A stretch of DNA of 5,141 nucleotides from the NCBI GenBank assembly GCA_018664265.1, contig JABJOR010000015.1, positions 1-5,141 of the forward strand, read 5' to 3'. The first letter of the stretch is position 1, and each line of letters opens with the position of its first letter. Source of the DNA: Rhodospirillales bacterium. GTDB lineage: Bacteria; Pseudomonadota; Alphaproteobacteria; Rhodospirillales; Casp-alpha2. Position numbers and translations under genes: made by a program. Under the pieces are notes generated by a model, which was not told where the DNA came from, made no database searches, and saw only the letters and a program-made list of their open reading frames with translations. This document shows, piece by piece, positions 1 through 5,141 of the stretch.

Positions 1-1
1 A

Positions 2-115
2 ATCGCACCAGAACTGCTCGAGCCTTCCTTCTCCTGGCATCGATACGCCTTATGGTCAGAAGACTATGTTTTCAAAAATAAACTTCTCGGACGGACTCTT
101 AGGACTTACGATTAA
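2..115 (+). CDS. C-terminal end of an unrecognised upstream gene (partial)
   Basis: Reading from base 2, an open frame runs from the window edge for 37 codons to a TAA at 113-115. The encoded tail is rich in aromatic and charged residues (it contains SWHRYALWSEDYVFKNK and ends GRTLRTYD), which looks like a genuine soluble protein C-terminus. The other two forward frames give less protein-like peptides. The strongest support is that its TAA overlaps the next gene's ATG as TAATG, the usual arrangement of translationally coupled operon genes. I do not recognise the family from this fragment and assign no function. The rest of the gene lies left of the window. The two genes are presumably co-transcribed, so its identity would be the best clue to the role of the degenerate GGDEF/EAL protein that follows. 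Confidence 0.6.
   Translation: MAPELLEPSFSWHRYALWSEDYVFKNKLLGRTLRTYD
101..104 (+). promoter_or_regulatory. Ribosome binding site (AGGA) for the degenerate GGDEF/EAL gene
   Basis: AGGA lies 10 bases before the ATG at 115 and inside the last codons of the upstream gene. It supports the ATG at 115 as the true start and is consistent with coupling through the TAATG overlap. Confidence 0.45.
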
Positions 116-1302
116 TGGAACTTGAGCTTGGCACGAAAGTCGCCTTACCCATTGAAAATTTGTTACGTTCCCTACGTTCGGGAAGCTATAAAGATCAATA
201 TAACAGCTTATTGCTGGTATCTCTTGATGCTTTACCAATAACGCCAACCAATGACGATTATTGGACCTCCATGAATCGTGAAATAAAGACGTATTGTACC
301 CGATACGTTACTCAGGCTTTTCAAATTTCACACGATGAATTTGGTTTTCTCGTCAGTTTGACTGACGATAATCAAATTAATGTTGTAACGGATTTAAAGG
401 TGCGATTGATCAGCATGATCAATGAAGTGTTCCCGGATCTTTTTAGCAGCATTGATCAAACGCGTTTGGTTCGTAGAGTTGATCTTAATCTTAAATTACC
501 GCAAACCATTAAATACGTTGAGCAAAAGATAAAACTGAATACAGCGCCAGTAGAATCTGATGTCGATCAGCATCCTTTGCGACATTCTGATATCGACAAA
601 TTGATCACAGCTATGAATAAACTGGGCGCACCGGCCTTTGCAAAACAGTTTGTTACCTCACAACCGATCGTGTGTATTAATGACAAGCACAACATTGGCA
701 AAATAGCCTCGCATGAATACTTTGTATCCATTGGAAAGGTAAAAGAACAAATCCTCAGAGATGTTGATTTCAGAGGTAGCGGGATCTTATTCAATCATAT
801 GACCGTATTTCTCGACAAAGTCTTCCTGAGCGCATTTGTGGAAATTCACCGTCATTCACGCAGATCATCCCTTAATCTGAATGTGGAAAGCGTTTTTACC
901 CGTGAATTTCGTACTTTTGTAAAAGATTTAAAAGCCAAAAGCCTCTCGGAAATTATTGTTGAGTTCAGACAGGAAGATGTTGTCCATAATTATGGTAACT
1001 TCCTGATCGCCCATGAAATGATTACGGAATACAATGGATCAACAGCAATTGATGGCGTTAATACAGATACCATAGGTCTTGTTAATATGGTCAAGTTGAG
1101 ACCAACATCCGTCAAACTTTTCTGGCGTGAGGGTGCCGAAAAACTCATCCTCGAAAGTGCAGACGAGATCAAAAAGATGCTTAACGCTGGAATCAAGGTC
1201 GTATTGGCGCGCGTAGATGATGAAGAAGCCGTCAATATTGGCCGATCACTAGGGATCGAGCTATTCCAAGGCTTTTATATCGACAAGTTTATTGCCAAAT
1301 AA
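115..1302 (+). CDS. Degenerate GGDEF-EAL-like protein, probably non-catalytic
   Basis: This is an intact 395-residue soluble protein with no signal peptide or membrane segment. Residues about 15-110 resemble a worn-down GGDEF fold: a hydrophobic strand LLLVSLDAL (32-40), and SHDEFGFLV (72-80) where active enzymes have GGDEF followed by hydrophobic residues. Residues about 180-395 follow the order of an EAL domain: QPIV (183-186), SHEYF (199-203) in place of E-A-L, SLNLNVESVF (252-261) at the NxS-like strand, IIVEFRQED (280-288) at the EITE position, DGVNTDTIGL (313-322) in place of DDFGTG, KLFW (334-337) where K-x-D is usual, LARVDDEEA (364-372) where AEGVE is usual, and LFQGFYIDKF (383-392), close to the classic QGF/Y end. 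Most metal-binding and catalytic acids are replaced, so c-di-GMP synthesis or hydrolysis is unlikely. A role as a binding or scaffold protein is inferred. The start is set by the TAATG overlap and an AGGA site. It converges with pyrE after 8 bp. The domain assignment is by motif order only. Confidence 0.8.
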   Translation: MELELGTKVALPIENLLRSLRSGSYKDQYNSLLLVSLDALPITPTNDDYWTSMNREIKTYCTRYVTQAFQISHDEFGFLVSLTDDNQINVVTDLKVRLISMINEVFPDLFSSIDQTRLVRRVDLNLKLPQTIKYVEQKIKLNTAPVESDVDQHPLRHSDIDKLITAMNKLGAPAFAKQFVTSQPIVCINDKHNIGKIASHEYFVSIGKVKEQILRDVDFRGSGILFNHMTVFLDKVFLSAFVEIHRHSRRSSLNLNVESVFTREFRTFVKDLKAKSLSEIIVEFRQEDVVHNYGNFLIAHEMITEYNGSTAIDGVNTDTIGLVNMVKLRPTSVKLFWREGAEKLILESADEIKKMLNAGIKVVLARVDDEEAVNIGRSLGIELFQGFYIDKFIAK

Positions 1303-1310
1303 ACCTTAAA

Positions 1311-1991
1311 TCAGGCACCTTTACCACCGTGTGCAACGGACCATCCAACTGGATCAGCCAGAAATTCCCGAACACCTTCGATATCTTTTTGTGAGAAATC
1401 GCCACCTTTTTCTGCCTCATCCAGGACTTCATGCCAAGTGGTAAGGTAATGCAGGTTAACGCCCATAGCTTTCAGCTCATCAAGGGCACCTGGAAAGACG
1501 CCGTAAAAGAATACAACGAAGGCATCGCTTACTTGTGCACCCGCGTCTCTCAGGGCATTCACAAAGGTGATTTTAGAGCCACCATCCGTAGTTAAATCTT
1601 CAACCAATAAAACCCGGTCACCTTCAATCAAATTGCCTTCAATCTGGGCATTGCGGCCAAACCCTTTGGGTTTCTTTCTGATGTATTGCATAGGCTTGCC
1701 TGTGGACTCAGCAATCCAGGCTGCATATGGAATTCCTGCGGTTTCACCGCCAGCAACAGAATCTATGTTTTTAAACCCGATTTCTTGTTCAAGCATGTTA
1801 ACGCCGTGTTTGATCATGGCGCTGCGTGCTTCGGGAAACGAAATTACCCAGCGACAATCAATATACACTGGGCTAGCCCAGCCTGCGGTCAGCATATAAG
1901 GTTCATCCGGGCGAAAGTTTACAGCTTTGATATCAAGTAAAAAACGCGCCGTTTCCTGGGCTGCCTTGCTGGTATCGTGATTTGTAGACAT
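1311..1991 (-). CDS. pyrE: Orotate phosphoribosyltransferase
   Basis: This enzyme makes orotidine 5'-monophosphate from orotate and PRPP (EC 2.4.2.10), the fifth step of de novo UMP synthesis, in the cytosol. The 226-residue protein is full length. The PRPP-binding signature VLLVEDLTTDGGSK is at 127-140 with the paired acids E131 and D132. The substrate strand AGGETAGIPYA is at 80-90, and the mobile catalytic loop YIRKKPKGFGRNAQIEG is at 103-119. An N-terminal orotate-contact region around FRPDEPYMLTAGWASPVYID is at 26-45. The ATG at 1991 sits 9 bases after a weak purine stretch (AAAGAGA), and no better start is seen. The gene is not next to other pyrimidine genes here. It lies 86 bp downstream of a co-directional MFS gene and converges with the GGDEF/EAL-like gene. 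Family identity is very secure. Confidence 0.97.
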   Translation of the reverse strand: MSTNHDTSKAAQETARFLLDIKAVNFRPDEPYMLTAGWASPVYIDCRWVISFPEARSAMIKHGVNMLEQEIGFKNIDSVAGGETAGIPYAAWIAESTGKPMQYIRKKPKGFGRNAQIEGNLIEGDRVLLVEDLTTDGGSKITFVNALRDAGAQVSDAFVVFFYGVFPGALDELKAMGVNLHYLTTWHEVLDEAEKGGDFSQKDIEGVREFLADPVGWSVAHGGKGA

Positions 1992-2077
1992 ATGTATTTA
2001 TCTCTTTGGCTGATGGAAATTTCATCCCTTATTTAAGGCCAAATTCACAAAGACACAATTTCCAATTGGTAATTAAA
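1992..2077 (-). promoter_or_regulatory. pyrE leader/promoter region with three short dyads
   Basis: This 86-bp AT-rich gap separates the MFS stop from the pyrE start. On the minus strand a weak sigma70-like pair can be drawn: TTGTGT (2058-2053), a 16-bp spacer, and TTAAAT (2036-2031). Three imperfect dyads are present: an 18-bp one at 2057-2074 centred on CCAATTGG (8 of 9 arm positions pair), CCTTA-TT-TAAGG at 2027-2038, and GATGGAA-a-TTTCATC at 2012-2026 (6 of 7 pair). None is followed by a U-run on the transcribed strand, so terminator function is not supported. An operator or leader role is only a possibility, since AT-rich DNA makes short dyads easily. Confidence 0.3.
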
Positions 2078-3319
2078 TCAACATACCTGTTTTCTTGTGA
2101 AATGCAGACAGGAAAGCAGGATCAGCAAGGATATACAAATGCCGCTTAACATCCACAACGAAGCTGCAAAACCGCCTGTATAATCTGATAATACACCAAT
2201 TGTAACAGGGCCTAATACACCGCCGATTTCGGCTGTAGAAAAGAAAAGTCCACCGGCCAAACCTGTACGACCAGAACTAACTTCTTTCATATCCAGTAAA
2301 ATCAAAATTACGATTGTCATCATCGCCCCTTTAGCAACACCTTGTAATATAACGGCAAAAATCAACATTTCGTTGTCAGCGGTTTGTAAAAATATGGTTG
2401 CCAGAAACGCCGAAACAAACAATCCGCATAAAATTTTCATTCTGAATTGTGGTGTTGCTAACCTTGGAATTATCAAGGACGCGACAATTCCAACAAGAGT
2501 AGGCCCGGAAGCCCAAAACCCAGCAGTCACAGAATCCATGCCATGGGATACTAAAATTTCCGGTAACCAATTATTGAGACCATGGCCAAAGAAGAATATG
2601 CCGATTCCCATAAGCAGGACGATACAAACCGATGGAATACGGATTAGATCTAAAAATGTTGTTAATTGAGATTCGTGATTCTGTTTATGATGATTTTTTT
2701 CATGCGCTTTAAAAGTGCCAGATGCTGTAATTCCTACCCATACGAATGCAGTAACAAAAACAAACCCACTATAGGCAAACAATACATGTCGCCAATTGTC
2801 ATTCAGTAAGGGCATCATGATACTGTGCGTAAGCGACAGTCCCGCCATCCCCCCAAGTGCCATACCAGTTACATAAATCCCCATTGCAAAAGCCCGGTCT
2901 TTTCCTTCAAACCATAAACTGATGACTTTTGGCGCACCGATTGAAACAAGAGGACCACCCAGCCCAAAAATAGCGACAGCCAGAAAAAGACTGAGATAAT
3001 TCGTAGCAATCCCGCGCAATGCACAGGATATGGCAATAATGATAAAGGCCAGTAACAAGGCTTTACGTGCCCCCAGTCGCTCCAGCAATATGCCGCAAGG
3101 AATGGCGGAGCCTATATAAATCAGTTGCCATGCCCCCATGACAGTACCAATTTCGCTGTTGCTGAGGTTCATGTCTGTACTGATTTGAGTGACCAATGGA
3201 GCCAAAGTGACAGCCGTTAGTCCAAACCCGAAATACGATAACCACACACCACCAAGTATGATCCAGCGATAGGTGCTATAGCCAGAATGAGAAGAATGTG
3301 TGTCGTCTGATATTGTCAT
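2078..3319 (-). CDS. Major facilitator superfamily transporter, substrate unknown
   Basis: This 413-residue inner-membrane secondary transporter has the usual length and layout of a 12-helix MFS carrier. Hydrophobic segments lie roughly at 19-40, 58-77, 86-104, 108-128, 145-166, 180-199, then 228-248, 262-284, 295-312, 316-340, 352-378 and 384-404. The hallmark loop between helices 2 and 3 reads GILLERLGARKALL (76-89), a variant of the family's GxxxDRxGRR. The central cytoplasmic loop (about 200-227) is hydrophilic and histidine-rich (HEKNHHKQNH at 206-215). The general look (GGPLVSIGAPKVISLWF at 121-137) recalls CynX/NimT-like and organic-anion carriers, but the sequence does not define a substrate. 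The ATG at 3319 is the only reasonable start, because helix 1 begins soon after; its ribosome site is weak. It diverges from the ELM1-isomerase pair and runs in the same direction as pyrE, 86 bp upstream of it. Confidence 0.9.
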   Translation of the reverse strand: MTISDDTHSSHSGYSTYRWIILGGVWLSYFGFGLTAVTLAPLVTQISTDMNLSNSEIGTVMGAWQLIYIGSAIPCGILLERLGARKALLLAFIIIAISCALRGIATNYLSLFLAVAIFGLGGPLVSIGAPKVISLWFEGKDRAFAMGIYVTGMALGGMAGLSLTHSIMMPLLNDNWRHVLFAYSGFVFVTAFVWVGITASGTFKAHEKNHHKQNHESQLTTFLDLIRIPSVCIVLLMGIGIFFFGHGLNNWLPEILVSHGMDSVTAGFWASGPTLVGIVASLIIPRLATPQFRMKILCGLFVSAFLATIFLQTADNEMLIFAVILQGVAKGAMMTIVILILLDMKEVSSGRTGLAGGLFFSTAEIGGVLGPVTIGVLSDYTGGFAASLWMLSGICISLLILLSCLHFTRKQVC

Positions 3320-3321
3320 AA

Positions 3322-3350
3322 TTGAACTTTGTATCCAAAATTTTTACAAA
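3322..3350 (+). promoter_or_regulatory. Candidate sigma70-type promoter for the ELM1-isomerase pair
   Basis: TTGAAC (3322-3327), a 17-bp spacer and TACAAA (3345-3350) each match the sigma70 consensus at 4 of 6 positions with ideal spacing. Transcription would begin near 3357, giving a leader of about 56 bases before the ATG at 3413. This arrangement excludes the TTG at 3329 as a start. The assignment is by eye only. Confidence 0.35.
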
Positions 3351-3351
3351 G
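3327..3351. promoter_or_regulatory. Inverted repeat CTTTGT-N13-ACAAAG, possible operator
   Basis: CTTTGT (3327-3332) and ACAAAG (3346-3351) are perfect inverted copies separated by 13 A/T-rich bases. The dyad covers the spacer and -10 of the predicted ELM1 promoter and lies 8 bases upstream of the MFS start codon. A factor bound here could affect both divergent genes. No regulator gene is visible in the window, and 6-bp arms in AT-rich DNA can arise by chance. Confidence 0.25.
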
Positions 3352-3412
3352 AACCAACCAATACGCACTATTTCCAGTTGACCGCAGGCGTTTGTCCTCG
3401 TTTATTCAGTGG

Positions 3413-4402
3413 ATGAATGATTCAATAATCAATAATACCAATCCTGTCATTTGGGCATTGCTGGATGACCGTGCTGGTAATCGGAGCCAGTGTCAGGGCG
3501 TGGCAAAGCTTCTGGGGCTTCCTTATGAAGTGCGAGAACTTGAATACACAGCGCTCTCTGCATTACCGAATGCTTTGAAAGGGGCGTCCTTTACCGGATT
3601 GAATCAGGCATCAAAGGATGTTCTCGTATCTCCGTGGCCTGATATCATTATTGCCGCAGGCAGAAGAACGGCGCCAATTGCGCGTGCGATTAAACATAAA
3701 TCGAATGGCAAAACCCGGTTGGTGCAAATTATGTACCCGGGCGATAGCGGACTATCAGATTTTGATCTGGTTTGTATTCCTCAACATGACAAATACCACG
3801 AAGGGGCAAACATCTTGTCCATACCAGGAGCGCCTCACGGTGTGACACAAGACGTTCTTGATAAGGCATCGGAGAAATGGCGTGAATCATTCTCGCAATT
3901 ACCATCCCCGCGAATAGCCGTTATTGTTGGTGGATCAACGCGGCGCAAAAAATTCACAGACGATATGGGCCGTGACCTTGGAACGTTAGCAAATAAAATG
4001 GCTACAGACTCCGGGGGCTCGTTGCTCATTACAACATCTCGACGCAGCGGTGAAGCAGGGAAGACGATGGTGTCTTTGATATCGGCCCCGCATTTTTCCT
4101 ATGCTTGGGGGGACCAGGGTGATAATCCCTATTTCGGGTATTTGGCGCTAGCAGATGCAATAATTGTTACAGGTGATTCTGTATCCATGTGCTCAGAGAG
4201 CTGTGCGACACGTGCTCCTGTGTATATTTATGCGCCAGATGGCTTTGTTATCGAAAAGCATGCCCGCCTGCATCGATATTTATACGACGCCGGGTTTGCC
4301 CGTCCATTGGAAGGCAAGCTTGATGACTGGTCTCATCCGCCACTGAATGCTGCTGAAATTATTGCAAAAGCCATTCATGACAATATTCCGATGTGGTTTT
4401 GA
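3413..4402 (+). CDS. ELM1-family (DUF1022) protein, putative GT-B glycosyltransferase
   Basis: This protein belongs to the family named after plant ELM1, which helps recruit dynamin-related proteins for mitochondrial fission. Bacterial members are predicted GT-B-fold glycosyltransferases of unknown substrate and are often mislabelled as nucleoside-diphosphate-sugar epimerases. Family hallmarks (329-residue numbering) are WALLDDRAGNRSQ (14-26), PWPDIIIAAGRRTAP (74-88), IVGGSTRR (171-178), TTSRR (207-211), GDQGDNPYFGYLALAD (233-248), VTGDSVSMCSESC (252-264) and KHARLH (282-287). No signal peptide or membrane helix is seen. I prefer the ATG at 3413, because conserved sequence starts just after it and the space upstream then holds the divergent promoters. 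The frame stays open to a TTG at 3329 (357 residues), which would leave only 9 bp to the MFS start; the extra 28 residues look non-conserved. Neither start has a clear Shine-Dalgarno site. The stop is one base before the isomerase gene. Confidence 0.9.
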   Translation: MNDSIINNTNPVIWALLDDRAGNRSQCQGVAKLLGLPYEVRELEYTALSALPNALKGASFTGLNQASKDVLVSPWPDIIIAAGRRTAPIARAIKHKSNGKTRLVQIMYPGDSGLSDFDLVCIPQHDKYHEGANILSIPGAPHGVTQDVLDKASEKWRESFSQLPSPRIAVIVGGSTRRKKFTDDMGRDLGTLANKMATDSGGSLLITTSRRSGEAGKTMVSLISAPHFSYAWGDQGDNPYFGYLALADAIIVTGDSVSMCSESCATRAPVYIYAPDGFVIEKHARLHRYLYDAGFARPLEGKLDDWSHPPLNAAEIIAKAIHDNIPMWF

Positions 4403-4403
4403 T

Positions 4404-5141
4404 ATGCTTCGTTTCGCAGCCAATATATCGACAATGTTTCAGGAATATGCGTTTTTGGATCGTATTTCTGCCGCTGCTAACGCAGGATTTAATGCTGTTG
4501 AATGCCAGTGGCCATATGATGTGCCGGTTCTTGAATTAAAAGATAAACTGAGCGATGCAAAAATCCCTCTGGTACTGCTAAATGCGCCAGCCGGTGATTG
4601 GGAATCTGGTGATCGTGGGCTTGCTGCAATCGCGGGCAGGGAAGAAGAATTTAATGCCAGTATTCATATGGCCCTTGAATATGCGTGTGTTTTGGGGTGC
4701 AGCAATATTCATGTTCTTGCCGGTTTATCAGACCACGACTCCGCAGAGCTTTATTTGGAAAATATTGCCTGGGCAGCAACATTATTAAAGCCTTTTGGTG
4801 TGAAAGTTCTGATCGAGCCTATCAACACATATGATGTGGCTGGATATTTTTTGAACACAACATCTCAAGGGATTGGTATACTTGATAGGCTTAATTTGAA
4901 TAACCTTGCACTACAGTATGACATTTACCACAGTTACAGAATGAATGAAGTTCCTGAAACCATATTACGAAACTATCTGGATAGGATTGCCCATATACAA
5001 ATCAGTGATTGCCCTGGCAGGCATGAACCCGGAACAGGAGTTATTGACTTTAAAAAATTATTTATTCAGATTAAATCAATTCAATATAATGGCTTAGTAG
5101 GTTGTGAATACATACCAAAAAATGATACAATCAAAGGGTTA
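4404..5141 (+). CDS. hyi: Hydroxypyruvate isomerase-type sugar isomerase (3' end outside window)
   Basis: This is a cytosolic TIM-barrel enzyme of the xylose isomerase-like superfamily. Hyi interconverts hydroxypyruvate and tartronate semialdehyde (EC 5.3.1.22) in glyoxylate metabolism. The 246 codons present cover nearly the whole family length of about 260, and only the last residues are missing. Visible signatures are MLRFAANIS (1-9), LLNAPAGDW (58-66), RGLAAIAGREEEF (71-83), LIEPINTYD (136-144) with catalytic-type E138, NTTSQ (151-155), LQYDIYH (170-176) with metal-ligand-type D173, HIQISDCPGRHEPGTG (197-212), and GCEYIP (233-238) with the second catalytic-type E235. The usual GTGEI is GTGVI here (V213), next to but not among the catalytic acids. 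The ATG at 4404 follows the ELM1 stop by one base (TGATATG) and has no obvious Shine-Dalgarno, pointing to coupled translation. The close paralogue OtnI (2-oxo-tetronate isomerase) cannot be excluded. No gcl or glxR neighbour is in view. Confidence 0.9.
   Translation, partial: MLRFAANISTMFQEYAFLDRISAAANAGFNAVECQWPYDVPVLELKDKLSDAKIPLVLLNAPAGDWESGDRGLAAIAGREEEFNASIHMALEYACVLGCSNIHVLAGLSDHDSAELYLENIAWAATLLKPFGVKVLIEPINTYDVAGYFLNTTSQGIGILDRLNLNNLALQYDIYHSYRMNEVPETILRNYLDRIAHIQISDCPGRHEPGTGVIDFKKLFIQIKSIQYNGLVGCEYIPKNDTIKGL

Noticed and set aside
66..125. Short frame starting at the ATG at 66 and overlapping the GGDEF/EAL start
   Set aside because: It codes for only 19 residues without a ribosome site, and it competes with the better-supported frame ending in the TAATG overlap.
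990..1235. Open frame on the - strand inside the GGDEF/EAL-like gene
   Set aside because: It is a low-complexity shadow of the sense frame with no start signal or family resemblance.
1303..1310. Bidirectional terminator between the convergent GGDEF/EAL-like and pyrE genes
   Set aside because: The gap is 8 bp and only a 4-bp TGCC/GGCA pairing with a long loop can be drawn around it; no stem with a U-run on either strand.
1567..1899. Open frame on the + strand opposite pyrE
   Set aside because: It is antisense to a clearly identified enzyme, and its peptide shows no recognisable domain and is proline/serine-rich as expected for a shadow frame.
2694..2700. A7 run in the MFS gene as a programmed frameshift site
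   Set aside because: The frame is continuous through it and no alternative frame product or stimulatory structure is apparent.
2078..3319. Specific assignment of the MFS protein as a cyanate (CynX) or nitrate carrier
   Set aside because: The resemblance is general to the superfamily, and no cyanase or nitrate genes are nearby.
3329..3412. TTG-initiated N-terminal extension of the ELM1 protein
   Set aside because: It lies over the predicted promoter, has no ribosome site, leaves only 9 bp to the divergent MFS start, and precedes the conserved family sequence by many residues.
4582..4788. Open frame on the + strand inside the isomerase gene
   Set aside because: It is out of frame with hyi, whose own frame carries all the family motifs.

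Overview
The window looks like chromosomal DNA from an alphaproteobacterium of moderate-to-low GC (low-to-mid 40s by eye), probably in or near the Rhodospirillales/Kiloniellales/Sneathiella range. The main clues are an orotate phosphoribosyltransferase with the 'KKPKGFGRNAQIEG' loop, an ELM1/DUF1022 protein (common in alphaproteobacteria), and a Hyi-type isomerase of alphaproteobacterial flavour. The genus is a guess. No mobile element, RNA gene, CRISPR array or phage gene is visible.

Layout: (i) 2-115 (+) is the last 37 codons of an unrecognised gene. Its stop overlaps, as TAATG, the start of (ii) 115-1302 (+), an intact protein that reads as a tandem of degenerate GGDEF-like and EAL-like domains and so is likely a non-catalytic relative of c-di-GMP enzymes. 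(iii) 1311-1991 (-) is pyrE, convergent with (ii) and only 8 bp away. (iv) 2078-3319 (-) is a 12-helix MFS transporter upstream of pyrE, with an 86-bp gap that holds several short dyads. (v) On the other side of a short divergent promoter region is a + strand pair: an ELM1-family putative GT-B glycosyltransferase (best start 3413, end 4402), then after a single base (vi) a hydroxypyruvate isomerase-type TIM-barrel enzyme, cut by the window edge at codon 246.

How the genes fit together: pyrE is a stand-alone pyrimidine biosynthesis gene. ELM1 and the isomerase are almost certainly co-transcribed and translationally coupled. The MFS gene diverges from them and could share a control region, including a 25-bp inverted repeat over the predicted promoter. 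A metabolic link between the MFS carrier and the isomerase (import of a small carboxylate that the isomerase processes) is possible but unproven. The degenerate GGDEF/EAL gene forms a separate unit with the gene to its left.

No clearly new multi-gene system is visible. The points most worth a second look are the ELM1-isomerase coupling, the catalytically dead GGDEF/EAL-like protein coupled to an unknown partner, and the dyad-rich control regions.
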